This document shows, piece by piece, positions 1-11,152 of a stretch of 64,000 nucleotides of DNA. The DNA is taken from the NCBI RefSeq assembly GCF_009208585.1, contig NZ_WFLN01000007.1, positions 186,001 to 250,000 on the forward strand, read 5' to 3'. Position numbers and translations under genes: made by a program. Each line of letters opens with the position of its first letter. The first letter of the stretch is position 1. The DNA is from Fluviispira multicolorata. GTDB taxonomy: Bacteria; Bdellovibrionota_B; Oligoflexia; Silvanigrellales; Silvanigrellaceae. Under the pieces are notes generated by a model, which was not told the origin of the DNA, searched no databases, and saw only the letters and a program-made list of their open reading frames with translations.

Positions 1-138
1 GCTTTTGAAGATGCACAAAGCGAACTTCTTAACAATTCGCATTTACAAACAAAACCTGATAAAGAAGGTGAACTTCCAGAGGGCGTCCCAAATCCAAGTA
101 CATCTGGAAGCATAAAATATAAATCAGATAAGTATTAA
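1..138 (+). CDS. C-terminal end of a truncated hypothetical protein
   Basis: An open frame runs from the first base of the window to a TAA at 136-138, giving 45 residues of a protein whose start lies outside. The tail is polar and proline/serine-rich (it contains LPEGVPNPSTSG) and has no recognisable domain, so no function can be given. It is followed by about 100 bases of AT-rich sequence before azlC. It could also be a chance open frame, but the coding-like composition and same-strand position favour a real gene end. Confidence 0.55.
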   Translation, partial: AFEDAQSELLNNSHLQTKPDKEGELPEGVPNPSTSGSIKYKSDKY

Positions 139-241
139 TGACATTTAAAATAAAATAATTCAATAAATTGAGATTTAAAAAATTTTGTTTTAATAAATAT
201 CATAAAGTTAAAAAATACTCTTAATGTTTTATGGAGGAAAC

Positions 242-925
242 ATGTTTAGAGAAGCATTATTTGATAGCAAAGCTGCAGCTTTTGGATATATACCACTCGC
301 CATGGCTTTTGGAATGCTCTTTCAGAGTTTACAAATACATTGGATTTTTTCAATTTTAATGAGCTTTTTTGTTTATGCGGGTTCTGCACAATTTATTGCA
401 ATTCCTTTGCTTGCAAATCATGCTTCCCTATTGAGTCTTTCCATTGCTACATTTTTAGTAAATATGCGGCATTTATTTTATGGCTTAGCATTTTTAGATA
501 AATTTAAATTTAATAAGTTTTTAAAAGGGTATCTTATTTTTGGATTAACAGATGAATCTTATGCAATTATTTGTGCAAAGAAAAAGTATGATAATAAGTG
601 GTATGAGTTTTATATTGTCTTCTTTTGTCATTTGTATTGGGTTTTAGGGACAGTGCTAGGTGTTATTTTATATAAAAATCTAGTTGGGATAAATTTTAAT
701 TTTCTTTTTTTCTCGTTAGTCACTTTATTTGCAATTCTTACGGTAGATGCGTTTAAATTTACTCGAAATTATTTCGCACTTATTGTTGGGGTTTTATCCT
801 ATTTTATTTTTAGATATCTTGAAGTTAAAGAATATCTATTTTTTAGCATGCTTTTGAGTTTTATTATAATTTTTATTCGAACTTACAAAACTGAAAATAT
901 GGGGAAGAAAAATGTTTTTGGATAA
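242..925 (+). CDS. azlC: AzlC family branched-chain amino acid export permease
   Basis: This is the large, multi-helix subunit of an AzlCD-type inner-membrane exporter, known in other bacteria to export branched-chain amino acids and analogues. The N-terminal segment with FGYIPLAMAFGMLFQS, the FFVYAGSAQF motif in the second helix and the NMRHLFYGL motif are hallmarks of the family. An in-frame ATG lies at 224, but GGAGG at 233-237 is placed only for the ATG at 242, so 242 is chosen. The gene overlaps the small partner azlD by 14 bases, indicating translational coupling. The substrate in this organism is inferred from the family. Confidence 0.9.
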   Translation: MFREALFDSKAAAFGYIPLAMAFGMLFQSLQIHWIFSILMSFFVYAGSAQFIAIPLLANHASLLSLSIATFLVNMRHLFYGLAFLDKFKFNKFLKGYLIFGLTDESYAIICAKKKYDNKWYEFYIVFFCHLYWVLGTVLGVILYKNLVGINFNFLFFSLVTLFAILTVDAFKFTRNYFALIVGVLSYFIFRYLEVKEYLFFSMLLSFIIIFIRTYKTENMGKKNVFG

Positions 926-1247
926 TAATTTATATATTATTTATGCAATAATAATTATGTCAGTTGTAACATATTTAACTCGCATAATTCCTTTTGCTTT
1001 TTTTCAGTATTTAAATAACCCAATATTAAGACAAACTGGAAAACAGCTTCCAGTTTGTCTTATGGCAATCTTAACTTTATATTCAATTGACTCATTAAAA
1101 GATTTTGATAACCATTATTTTATAAATGGTTGGATTGCTTGTTTGGTTACCATAGGGTTATATTTGGGGTTAAAATCAATTTTAACCAGTATGGTTATTG
1201 GAACAATCGTTTATTATTTACTACTAAATAAAATTATTGCGTTCTAA
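912..1247 (+). CDS. azlD: AzlD family branched-chain amino acid transport protein
   Basis: This is the small membrane subunit that pairs with AzlC. At 111 residues it has the usual size, with about four hydrophobic segments and the family-typical TYLTRIIPF motif near residues 20-28. A GGGGAAG ribosome-binding site precedes its ATG inside the end of azlC, with a 14-base overlap. Its stop overlaps by four bases the stop of the convergent phosphatase gene, so no terminator lies between them. Confidence 0.88.
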   Translation: MFLDNNLYIIYAIIIMSVVTYLTRIIPFAFFQYLNNPILRQTGKQLPVCLMAILTLYSIDSLKDFDNHYFINGWIACLVTIGLYLGLKSILTSMVIGTIVYYLLLNKIIAF

Positions 1248-2071
1248 ATGGAATAATTCTTTTGTATGAGAGAAAAAAGTTCAGGAAATACATCTTTGCT
1301 TGCCGCAATAATTCCTTTATCGTTGAGTGGACAAAATTCTTCTCCTTTATAATTTGTCACGACTCCTCCTGCTTCTAAAATGATTAAGGCGCCTGCGGCC
1401 ATGTCCCAAGGAGCCAAAGGAGTTTCGTAAAATCCTTGAAAAATATTATTTGCAGTGAGCGCTAAATCAAGAGCTGCCGCGCCATTTATTCGAAGTCCTA
1501 GTGATTTATTTTGAATTGCAGCTATTGTATTTACTAATGGAATGAGATCTTTTTCTTTATTAGAACTGAAGCCAGTTGCAATACTTGCTAATTTAAAATT
1601 ATTAAAATCGTTCATTGTTATTTTTTTGCCATTTAAAAATGTGCCTTTTCTTTTTTCTGAAATAAATAATAATTGAGTAGTGGGTTGGTAAATAGCTCCA
1701 ATAATTGCATGAAATCTATTTTCGACAACGTGTCCAAAAGCAATTGAGATACAATAATATGGATTTCCCTTAGAAAAGTTTGTGGTTCCATCAAGAGGAT
1801 CGATTATCCAAATTGGCTGGATCTTTTCTTCATTTTTTTGTGAAAATTTTTCTAGGCCCGACTCTTCTGCCAGAATAAAATGAGTTTGAAATTTTTCATG
1901 AATTTTCTTTTTAAGAAAACTTTCTGAAGCATAATCAGCATCTGTCACAATGCCCTGATTTTCTGTTTTCTCATGGACAACAAAATTTTTTTGGAAATAT
2001 TTTAAGGTTATTGTTCCTGCTTCTTGAATTAGGGATTCAAGGAATTTTCTGGTTGGTTCATGTTCCGACAT
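1244..2071 (-). CDS. suhB: Inositol monophosphatase family protein (SuhB-like)
   Basis: This is a magnesium-dependent sugar or inositol phosphate phosphatase of the IMPase superfamily. The metal-binding motifs are visible: EESG near residue 75, IIDPLDGTTNF near residues 95-105 and APWDMAAG near 225. The frame stays open further upstream, but GGAGG about nine bases before the ATG at 2071 (protein MSEHEPTRKF) sets the start and gives 275 residues, normal for the family. In Proteobacteria SuhB also assists rRNA antitermination; whether it does so here is unknown. It is divergent from rny, whose promoter must lie in the 155-base gap. Confidence 0.88.
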   Translation of the reverse strand: MSEHEPTRKFLESLIQEAGTITLKYFQKNFVVHEKTENQGIVTDADYASESFLKKKIHEKFQTHFILAEESGLEKFSQKNEEKIQPIWIIDPLDGTTNFSKGNPYYCISIAFGHVVENRFHAIIGAIYQPTTQLLFISEKRKGTFLNGKKITMNDFNNFKLASIATGFSSNKEKDLIPLVNTIAAIQNKSLGLRINGAAALDLALTANNIFQGFYETPLAPWDMAAGALIILEAGGVVTNYKGEEFCPLNDKGIIAASKDVFPELFSLIQKNYSI

Positions 2072-2226
2072 AAAAAACTTACCTCCGAATTCTTTGTAGT
2101 TTCTCTCCGTCCATATCCATGATAGCTTCAACGGATGAGCTCCATGTGGTGAGCTTTGATGAATCGATGTACAATATCCGATTCCATCTAAACAACAAAT
2201 TGAATTTGGTTATAAAGGCTTATAAA

Positions 2227-3813
2227 ATGCACTGGTCTATTTTCACCATCATTGGTGCTCTTATAGGTTTACTAGGAGGTGCTCTTCTCGCTAAACTCTT
2301 TGCAATACGCTCTCTTACAAGCCTCGGAGAAATTCCTGTTAAAGAGAATATGGATGCAATCTTAAAAAGCGCTGAAGCTCAGAGAAATATGATTCTTGAA
2401 GAAGCTCTTTTAGCTACAAGAGAGCAGTATCAAGCTGACGCAAACCGCCTTGAAAGTGAACGAGAACTTGTTTTTGGAATGCAGGAAAGTTTTGAACAAG
2501 AACTGAATGAAAAGCAGTCCGAAGTTGATAAGTTGGCAAATGAGATCGATAAAAAAGAAGAAAATAGTAATATAAAAAAGCTTGAACTTGAAAAAACGAG
2601 AGAAGAACTTATTGCAAAAGAACAGCAGAATATTGAGATGCAAAAGAGCCTCTTAAATCACCTTGAAAATAAGATAGGTAGAAATAAATCAGAACTTTAT
2701 CATGATATGCGTGAAGAACTTATTAATAGCGAAAAACTTGGCATAACCCGTTGGCTTATGGAAAATCAAGAGGCTCTTAAAGTTGATGCGCAAAAATTTG
2801 CGCGCAATTCATTAAATTCTGTATATTTAAGGTATCAGCCAAGTTTTATTTGGCCAAAATCATCTTTTATTGTTCAAGTAAACTCTAAAGAACTTTTACA
2901 AAAACATTTTCATGAAGAGTCTCAGATTATTACTTCTCTTATAACAAACACAGATTCTTCAATTAGTGTTTTGACAATTAATGATGAACTTCCTTCAATG
3001 CTTAAGATTTCGGGTGGAGCAGGAGTTGATAAAGAAGTTATTCGTCTTACTCTTGAAGAGATGATTGCAAAAGAAATCTTTAATGAAGATAAAATAAGGC
3101 CCATTTTTGATAAGTATAAGAGAAATATTGATCGACATATATTAAAAATTGGCGAAGAAGCAATTAAACATCTTGACATAACTCCAAATATTCATCCTGA
3201 AATATTGAAGCTAATTGGTTCTCTGAATTACAGAACAAGTCATAGGCAAAATCAGTATCATCATTCTATTGAGGTAGCTCGACTTGCTGGTATGATTGCT
3301 GAAGAAGTAGGTGTGAGTTCTATAATTGCAAAAAGAGCAGGTATTCTTCATGATATAGGTAAAGCTCTTGATTATAAAATCGAAGGCAGTCATGCTGTTA
3401 TTAGCGGCGATTATGCGACGCGATTTGGGGAAACTGAAGAAGTTGTTGATACTGTTCTTGCTCATCATGATGATAAAATTGTTGAAACTCCTTATGCTTA
3501 TATTTTAAAGGCAGCTGATGCTATGTCTGGCGCAAGACCAGGGGCCCGCGTAGATATGGAAGAGGGTTACCACCGGCGCATTGATGGAATTTCAGGAGTC
3601 GTTAATAGTTTTCAAGAATTTGGGGTTACAGGCTCAGCAATTATGCATGCGGGGCGTGAGGTCCATGTCTTTGTTGATAACAATAAAGTAAAGCAAAAAG
3701 ATATATCCGGATTAGCTGAAGGGATTGCAAAAAAATTAGAATCTGAAGTTGAATTTCCAGGACAAATTAGAGTGACTGTTATTCGTAGGACAGAAATCAC
3801 TGAGGTTGCCTAA
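2227..3813 (+). CDS. rny: Ribonuclease Y (membrane-anchored endoribonuclease)
   Basis: RNase Y initiates mRNA decay from the inner membrane. Starting at the ATG at 2227, with AAAGG eight bases upstream, gives 528 residues, the normal size. Layout: N-terminal transmembrane helix (residues about 4-24), long charged coiled coil (about 40-180), KH-like region (about 205-290), HD domain with the GILHDIGKA signature near residue 378, and the conserved C-terminal SGLAEGIAKKLE / PGQIRVTVIR block. The region equivalent to the KH GxxG loop reads HEES in place of the family's GREG, so RNA binding through this loop may be altered. The 3' end overlaps the convergent Nudix gene by 17 bases. Confidence 0.92.
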   Translation: MHWSIFTIIGALIGLLGGALLAKLFAIRSLTSLGEIPVKENMDAILKSAEAQRNMILEEALLATREQYQADANRLESERELVFGMQESFEQELNEKQSEVDKLANEIDKKEENSNIKKLELEKTREELIAKEQQNIEMQKSLLNHLENKIGRNKSELYHDMREELINSEKLGITRWLMENQEALKVDAQKFARNSLNSVYLRYQPSFIWPKSSFIVQVNSKELLQKHFHEESQIITSLITNTDSSISVLTINDELPSMLKISGGAGVDKEVIRLTLEEMIAKEIFNEDKIRPIFDKYKRNIDRHILKIGEEAIKHLDITPNIHPEILKLIGSLNYRTSHRQNQYHHSIEVARLAGMIAEEVGVSSIIAKRAGILHDIGKALDYKIEGSHAVISGDYATRFGETEEVVDTVLAHHDDKIVETPYAYILKAADAMSGARPGARVDMEEGYHRRIDGISGVVNSFQEFGVTGSAIMHAGREVHVFVDNNKVKQKDISGLAEGIAKKLESEVEFPGQIRVTVIRRTEITEVA

Positions 3814-4384
3814 ACTTTGCATTTAAATAAGGTTCAGCTAATAATAAGGCAAAAGCAGATATTACATTTGTAATTTGTCCCGTGCGAACCATTTGTAAGG
3901 ACTCTTTAAAATCAATTAAATGTAATTTAATTTTTTCAAAAGGATCATTGTGCTCTGTTGGTTTTGATAAAGGCATGACGTCAAAAGCAATAAAGTATGT
4001 TACTTTATTGCTTTGAATTGCTGCATTGGGAGAATAACCTGGTAGAGATAATATTCTTTGCGAAGTGAGTCCTGTTTCTTCTTCGAGTTCTCGGACAGCT
4101 GCTAAAGTAACATCTTTTTCATGTTTTTCTACAGCACCACCAGGAACTTCTAAGGTAAATGAATTGGTGCCAAAGCGATGTTGCTCAACCAGAACAACTT
4201 GTCCTGTAGCTGTTACAGGCACAACATTTACCCAATTTGCACAATCTAAAGTATAAACTTTAAGCGAATGTGTTTTATCATTCGTCTGTGCTAACCTTTC
4301 TTTGACGCGTAGAATACTGCACTGAAATGCAGTTTTTTCTTCGCTTAAAAGAAAGGGCTCTAGGGTTGTATTGTCGTTAGACAT
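3797..4384 (-). CDS. Nudix hydrolase (ADP-ribose pyrophosphatase type)
   Basis: The protein hydrolyses a nucleoside diphosphate linked to another moiety; the sequence is closest in style to ADP-sugar pyrophosphatases. The Nudix box is visible around residues 95-120, with conserved GG, REL.EETGL and the metal-binding glutamates, although the loop before the helix carries one extra residue relative to the canonical 23-residue box. The start is taken at the ATG at 4384, which overlaps the aldolase stop as ATGTCTAA (8 bases), so translation is probably coupled to fba. This gives 195 residues. The exact substrate cannot be read from the sequence. Confidence 0.85.
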   Translation of the reverse strand: MSNDNTTLEPFLLSEEKTAFQCSILRVKERLAQTNDKTHSLKVYTLDCANWVNVVPVTATGQVVLVEQHRFGTNSFTLEVPGGAVEKHEKDVTLAAVRELEEETGLTSQRILSLPGYSPNAAIQSNKVTYFIAFDVMPLSKPTEHNDPFEKIKLHLIDFKESLQMVRTGQITNVISAFALLLAEPYLNAKFRQPQ

Positions 4385-5414
4385 AACGTTTTGCCATAGA
4401 ATCAAGCGGAATGGCTTTAATTTTTGAAGCTTGTCCAGCTTGACCAAATTCAACCATACGTTGTGCAACGACTTTTTTCATAGCTTCACGTGCAGGTACC
4501 ATAAGTTTTCTTAAATCAAACTCAGTTGGGTTGGTGGAGAGAACTTTGCGAATTGCAGCAGTCATTGCAAGACGGTTGTCGGTATCAACATTGATTTTGC
4601 GAACGCCGTTGCGAATTCCTTCTTGAATTTCTTCAACAGGAACTCCCCAAGTTTCTTTCATTTCTCCGCCATATTTACGAAATTCAGCTTGAAGATCTTG
4701 TGGAACAGAGCTTGAGCCGTGCATAACAAGGTGAGTGTTTGGAAGACGTTTATGGATTTCGCGAATGCGGTCAATGGCAAGTGTTTTACCGTCTGGTTTT
4801 TTTGTGAATTTATAAGCTCCATGGCTTGTACCAATGGCAATTGCTAAAGCATCTACTTTTGTCAATTCAACAAATTGAGCAGCTTCATTTGGATCCGTTA
4901 GTAGTTGATCTTTAGAAAGTGTGCCTTCAAAGCCGTGACCATCTTCTTTTTCACCTTTACCCGTTTCAAGAGAGCCGAGGCAACCAAGTTCACCTTCAAC
5001 TGAAATCCCCATAGCATGTGCAATTCTAACTACATCTGCGGTGATTTTAACATTGTATTCAAAGTCAGCTGGGGTTTTGGCATCTTCTTTAAGGCTTCCG
5101 TCCATCATAACGCTTGTGAAGCCATTGCGAATTGCAGAAAGGCATGTTTGCATGCTATTACCATGGTCTTGATGCATGACAACTGGTATTTCTGGGTAAA
5201 GTTCAACAGCGCCTAATATAAGATGACGTAGAAAGACATCATTTGTATAATTACGTGCACCACGACTTGCTTGTAAAATAACAGGACTGTTAGTTTCTTT
5301 TGCGGCTTCCATAATTGCTTGAACCTGCTCGAGGTTATTAACATTAAATGCAGCAACTCCATAACTATTTTCAGCTGCGTGATCGAGAAGTTGACGTAAA
5401 GAAATAAGAGCCAT
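4377..5414 (-). CDS. fba: Class II fructose-bisphosphate aldolase
   Basis: This enzyme interconverts fructose 1,6-bisphosphate with DHAP and glyceraldehyde 3-phosphate in glycolysis and gluconeogenesis. The 345-residue protein matches the zinc-dependent class II B type: VVMHQDHG carries the active-site aspartate and a zinc histidine, followed by [25 protein letters not shown] and LVMHGSSS, then [17 protein letters not shown] seven bases before the ATG sets the start. It is first in a two-gene unit with the overlapping Nudix gene. Confidence 0.95.
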   Translation of the reverse strand: MALISLRQLLDHAAENSYGVAAFNVNNLEQVQAIMEAAKETNSPVILQASRGARNYTNDVFLRHLILGAVELYPEIPVVMHQDHGNSMQTCLSAIRNGFTSVMMDGSLKEDAKTPADFEYNVKITADVVRIAHAMGISVEGELGCLGSLETGKGEKEDGHGFEGTLSKDQLLTDPNEAAQFVELTKVDALAIAIGTSHGAYKFTKKPDGKTLAIDRIREIHKRLPNTHLVMHGSSSVPQDLQAEFRKYGGEMKETWGVPVEEIQEGIRNGVRKINVDTDNRLAMTAAIRKVLSTNPTEFDLRKLMVPAREAMKKVVAQRMVEFGQAGQASKIKAIPLDSMAKRYV

Positions 5415-5537
5415 GAAAAATCTCCTTGAGAGTTATAATAAACACAAAATTCTTATACAACAACTTATCTCAGCTTGTAAAGCTTACCAAAATCTCTTAC
5501 TAAAAGAGCAAAATAAAATGTAAAGGATTTATAAATT

Positions 5538-7448
5538 ATGTTAAAAAATAATATTCCAAGCGGAAAACTAGAAGACAAGTGGAAAAATCAAGTTTTTGAA
5601 AGCAGTTTAATCAATCCAGCTAATAGAAAAAAGTTCTCAATTATTATTGTTGGAAGTGGATTAGCAGGAGCATCTGCTGCTTCAGCACTTGCTGAAGCAG
5701 GTTATCAAGTTAAATTATTTTGTTTACAAGATTCTCCGAGAAGAGCGCATTCAATTGCTGCACAAGGTGGAATAAATTCAGCTAAAAATTATAAAAATGA
5801 TGGAGATTCTATTTATCGCTTTTTTTATGACACGGTTAAAGGTGGAGATTATCGTGCAAGAGAAGCAGGAGTATATCGTTTAGCAGAGCTGTCTTTAAAT
5901 GTAATTGATCATTGCGTTGGTATAGGTGTGCCATTTGCACGTGAATATGGAGGATATTTAGATAATAGATCTTTTGGTGGAACACAGGTTGAAAGAACAT
6001 TTTATGCAAAAGGTCAAACTGGTCAGCAACTTTTATTGGGAGCGTACCAAGGAGTGATGAGGCAAATTAATGAAAAAAATATTATTATGCACACTCGAAA
6101 AGAAATGCTTGATTTAGTTATAATTGATGGGAAGGCGCGTGGAATTATTGTCAGAGATCTTCTTTCTGGAGAAATAGAATCACATTGCTCAGATGCAGTG
6201 ATTTTAGGTACAGGAGGTTATGCAAATTTGTTTTACTTATCGACAAATGCAAAGCCATCAAATGGAACTGCAATTTGGAGGGCGTATAAAAAAGGAGCTG
6301 CATTTGCAAATCCATGTTTTACTCAAATACATCCAACCTGTATACCAATTTCGGGAGATCATCAATCAAAATTAACTTTAATGTCAGAGTCATTGCGAAA
6401 TGATGGTCGAATTTGGGTTCCAAAAAATTTAAATGATAAAAGAGTTCCAGCAGAAATTAATGAAATAGATCGTGATTATTTTTTAGAAAGAAATTATCCC
6501 AATTTTGGTAACTTAGTTCCACGTGATGTGGCAGCACGTTCTATTAAAAGAATTTGTGATGATGGTTTTGGTGTCGGATCATCAGGATTGTCTGTTTATT
6601 TAGATTTCAAAGATAAAGTTTCTTCATTAGGAAAAGCTTATTTAGAAGAAAAATATGGAAATCTATTTCAAATGTATGAGAAAATTGTGGGTGATGATCC
6701 TTTTAAATCACCTATGCGAATTTATCCTGCAGTGCACTATACCATGGGAGGACTTTGGGTTGATTATAATTTAATGTCTTCCATTCCTGGTTTATTTGTT
6801 TTAGGAGAAGCAAATTTTAGTGAACATGGTGCAAATAGATTAGGTGCAAATGCTCTTTTGCAAGGTTTAGTGGATGGTTATTTTATTATTCCAATTACTC
6901 TAGGAAATTATCTTGCCCACTCTAATTTAAAGCCCGTAGAAAATAATAATTCTGATTTTCAAGAAGCAAAAAATATTGTAAATAAGAGTACTCAAAATCT
7001 AATAAATATTAACGGGAGTAAACTTGCTGATGATTTTCATGAAAAACTAGGTAAGTTAATGTGGGATTCTTGTGCAATGGCACGAAGCAAAGAAAAGCTT
7101 GAATTTTCTCTGAAAGAAATTAAAAAAATTAAAGATGAATTTTGGAATGATTTAAAATTACCTCAAGCTGCAAATACTATGAATCAAGAACTTGAAAAGG
7201 CGGCGCGTGTAGGTGACTATATAGAACTTGCTGAATTGATGTGTTTTGATGCGCTTGCACGTGAAGAGTCTTGCGGAAGTCATTTTCGTGAAGAATATCA
7301 GACTGAAAATGGAGATCCAAAGCGCAATGATAAGAATTTTTCTCATATTGCCGCGTGGAAGTATAATGGGAATAAAAAAAGTCCAGAACGAATTATTGAA
7401 GAATTAGTTTTTGAATATTGTAGACCCACTCAAAGAGACTATCGGTAA
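5538..7448 (+). CDS. sdhA: Succinate dehydrogenase/fumarate reductase flavoprotein subunit (B-type)
   Basis: This is the FAD-containing catalytic subunit that interconverts succinate and fumarate at the cytoplasmic face of the membrane. The 636-residue protein has an N-terminal dinucleotide-binding fold ([14 protein letters not shown]), the [11 protein letters not shown] segment whose histidine is the usual site of covalent FAD attachment, the FDxR-type [14 protein letters not shown] region, [26 protein letters not shown], and the [13 protein letters not shown]-terminal signature. The sequence type matches the B-type enzymes of Bacteroidetes, Bdellovibrio and similar groups. Neither the iron-sulfur subunit nor the cytochrome b subunit lies beside it; the next gene is on the opposite strand. 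Confidence 0.93.
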   Translation: MLKNNIPSGKLEDKWKNQVFESSLINPANRKKFSIIIVGSGLAGASAASALAEAGYQVKLFCLQDSPRRAHSIAAQGGINSAKNYKNDGDSIYRFFYDTVKGGDYRAREAGVYRLAELSLNVIDHCVGIGVPFAREYGGYLDNRSFGGTQVERTFYAKGQTGQQLLLGAYQGVMRQINEKNIIMHTRKEMLDLVIIDGKARGIIVRDLLSGEIESHCSDAVILGTGGYANLFYLSTNAKPSNGTAIWRAYKKGAAFANPCFTQIHPTCIPISGDHQSKLTLMSESLRNDGRIWVPKNLNDKRVPAEINEIDRDYFLERNYPNFGNLVPRDVAARSIKRICDDGFGVGSSGLSVYLDFKDKVSSLGKAYLEEKYGNLFQMYEKIVGDDPFKSPMRIYPAVHYTMGGLWVDYNLMSSIPGLFVLGEANFSEHGANRLGANALLQGLVDGYFIIPITLGNYLAHSNLKPVENNNSDFQEAKNIVNKSTQNLININGSKLADDFHEKLGKLMWDSCAMARSKEKLEFSLKEIKKIKDEFWNDLKLPQAANTMNQELEKAARVGDYIELAELMCFDALAREESCGSHFREEYQTENGDPKRNDKNFSHIAAWKYNGNKKSPERIIEELVFEYCRPTQRDYR

Positions 7449-7473
7449 ATAAGGTAAAAATATTTGTATAAAT

Positions 7474-8784
7474 TTATGATTTTAAATTATTTAAATATTC
7501 AATAAAAGTACTGTGCTCAGTTACGAGCGCTAAAAAACAAATAATTGTTAATATCCAAAGAACTGAGCTGATTTTTTTTGCTTTTCCAACACATACTTTT
7601 AGAATAACGTAACTGACAATTCCCCAGAGTACACCTTGGGTTATTGAAAAAGTCAGTGGCATTAAAATAATTGTTAGAAATATTGGAATAATATCATCTA
7701 GAGATGTTGCTTGAATATTTTTTAATGTTTTGCACATTAGAATTCCAACAAAAATAAGAATTGGAGCCGTTGCAAATGCGGGGATTGCAGAAACAATTGG
7801 TGCAATAAATAAACAAGGTAAAAAACAAAGTGCAGCCACAATAGCCGTTAAACCTGTCCTTCCACCTGCCTGAATACCAGTAGAACTTTCAATAAAAACC
7901 GTTGCAGGAGATGTTCCAAATAAACTTGAAAAGAGTGAAGCAATAGAGTCAACCATTAATGTCTCTTTAAGTCGAAGAGGATTTCCATTTTTGTCGATGA
8001 AACCTGCACTATTAGATAGGCCAATGAGTGAAGATAAAGAGTCAAATAAATTTGTTAAAAGGACAGATAAAATAACGGGAATAAAACTCCATTTTAATGA
8101 ACCTATTAAGTCAAGTTTAAAAAAATGAGAATTGAAATCTGGATATGAGAAATATGTTTCTGGGAGTTTTATTAATCCAAAGAAGACTCCAAGTGCAGAT
8201 ATAAAAAAAATAGAAAATAAAAATGAGTACGACTTATGTTTGTTAAATAAAATAAAAATTATTAAAAAACCCAGTAACCCAAGGGCAATAGGTAAATTCA
8301 CATCTCCTAAAGAAATATAGGTTGCTGGGTTTGCAACAATTAAGCCTAAATTTTTGAGTCCAATAAATGCAAGAAAAAGTCCTATTCCACATGACATGGC
8401 ATGTTTCATATTATTTGGTAAAGCCTCAACAATTTTTTGCCTTATTGGAAAAATTGAGATTAATATAAATATAAAACTTGACCAAAAAATAACTCCAAGA
8501 GCAGTGGGCCAAGGGATTTTTTCACCGATAATAAGTGAATATGCTATAAAAACATTTAAACCCATTCCAGGGGCTAAAGCATAGGGTAATTTAATGTAAA
8601 TACCTGCAAGAAAACTCATGATAAAAGAAATAAGAACTGTGGCAGTTAAGGTACCAGAAACTGTTAAGCCTGTTCCCGGTGAGGCCATAACTTGAGGATT
8701 AACTATAACGATATAAGACATTGTAAAAAATGTTGTTAAACCTGCGATAATTTCTTGGGAATACTTTTTTTTATTAGAATTCAT
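7474..8784 (-). CDS. NCS2 family purine permease (AzgA/GhxP-like)
   Basis: This is a nucleobase-cation symporter with about 12-14 transmembrane segments. The N-terminal EIIAGLTTFFTMSYIVIVNP block and the ALAPGMGLNVF and SSSTGIQAGGRTGLTA motifs are typical of the AzgA subgroup, which takes up hypoxanthine, guanine or adenine. At 436 residues it has the usual length. GGGAG six bases upstream supports the ATG at 8784. It stands alone between convergent sdhA and the groEL terminator; the precise purine is inferred from the family. Confidence 0.9.
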   Translation of the reverse strand: MNSNKKKYSQEIIAGLTTFFTMSYIVIVNPQVMASPGTGLTVSGTLTATVLISFIMSFLAGIYIKLPYALAPGMGLNVFIAYSLIIGEKIPWPTALGVIFWSSFIFILISIFPIRQKIVEALPNNMKHAMSCGIGLFLAFIGLKNLGLIVANPATYISLGDVNLPIALGLLGFLIIFILFNKHKSYSFLFSIFFISALGVFFGLIKLPETYFSYPDFNSHFFKLDLIGSLKWSFIPVILSVLLTNLFDSLSSLIGLSNSAGFIDKNGNPLRLKETLMVDSIASLFSSLFGTSPATVFIESSTGIQAGGRTGLTAIVAALCFLPCLFIAPIVSAIPAFATAPILIFVGILMCKTLKNIQATSLDDIIPIFLTIILMPLTFSITQGVLWGIVSYVILKVCVGKAKKISSVLWILTIICFLALVTEHSTFIEYLNNLKS

Positions 8785-8875
8785 TCACGACTCCCATATT
8801 TGGAAAAATCAAAAGGACAGTTCTTTGCACTAACATCTCATTTTTAAATTGTATAGAATTTTTAAAAGAGAAAAT

Positions 8876-8923
8876 AAAAAATGCAGCGCAATTCATATTA
8901 TTAATATAAATTGCGCTGCATTT
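8876..8923 (-). terminator. Rho-independent terminator of groESL
   Basis: AAATGCAGCGCAATT (8879-8893) and AATTGCGCTGCATTT (8909-8923) form a perfect 15-bp stem around a 15-base loop. Read on the minus strand it is followed by TTTTTTATTTT, the expected U-tract, and lies 36 bases after the groEL stop. Confidence 0.88.
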
Positions 8924-8958
8924 GAGCTAAATATTTTAGGGAAATGGAAGGAGTTGTA

Positions 8959-10620
<1,662 letters not shown>

Positions 10621-10678
10621 TCAGTCCTTTTTGCTAAGTTTGTAAAAAGTTAAAATTTTATTTTAATAGATATATTTA

Positions 10679-10975
10679 TTATGCTTCAATAACAGCAAGA
10701 ATTTCTTCTTCTTTAATTAAAAGATATTCTTGACCATCAATCTTAACTTCGTTGCCACTCCACTTGCCAAATAGCACTTTATCACCAGATTTAACGGCAG
10801 GAATTTGGCGGGAACCATCTTCAAGAATTTTTCCATTGCCAACAGCAATAACTTTTCCTTCTACTGGCTTTTCTTTTGCATTATCAGGAATAAGAATTCC
10901 TCCAGAGGTCTTTTGCTCTGCTTCGATTCGTTTAAGAAGAATGCGATCGTTAAGTGGACGGATTGATTTGCTCAT
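10679..10975 (-). CDS. groS: 10 kDa co-chaperonin GroES
   Basis: GroES caps the GroEL chamber. The 98-residue protein begins [14 protein letters not shown] and carries the mobile-loop sequence [18 protein letters not shown], then [18 protein letters not shown] just before the ATG gives a strong ribosome-binding site. It is the first gene of the groESL operon, preceded by a region rich in small inverted repeats. Confidence 0.98.
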   Translation of the reverse strand: MSKSIRPLNDRILLKRIEAEQKTSGGILIPDNAKEKPVEGKVIAVGNGKILEDGSRQIPAVKSGDKVLFGKWSGNEVKIDGQEYLLIKEEEILAVIEA

Positions 10976-11005
10976 AAATGACTCCTTTTAAAAAGGTTTG
11001 AAATT

Positions 11006-11069
11006 TGCTCGTTGGGAGCATTAGCAATAGGCTAAGCATCAATGATGCTATGTCAAGAGCTCATCTTGA
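11006..11069 (-). promoter_or_regulatory. groESL upstream region with three inverted repeats
   Basis: Three perfect dyads are stacked upstream of groES: TGCTC-GTTGG-GAGCA (11006-11020), AGCATC-AAT-GATGCT (11035-11049) and TCAAGA-GCTCA-TCTTGA (11053-11069). On the minus strand a consensus -35 hexamer TTGACA lies at 11056-11051 inside the outer dyad; no good -10 can be fixed, AGCCTA at 17 bases being weak. The classical CIRCE element (TTAGCACTC-N9-GAGTGCTAA) is absent. The position suggests heat-shock or stress control, but the binding factor is unknown. Confidence 0.45.
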
Positions 11070-11152
11070 GTTGATTCAATTGCATAAAAGATTTAAGCGT
11101 ACATAGTCTTGTTGTATGTGGGTTTTATAAATAATTATGATGGAGAGTTCTT

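Noticed and set aside
10976..11152. CIRCE element upstream of groES
   Set aside because: No TTAGCACTC/GAGTGCTAA dyad is present; the closest dyad (TGCTC-GTTGG-GAGCA) is too short and differently spaced.
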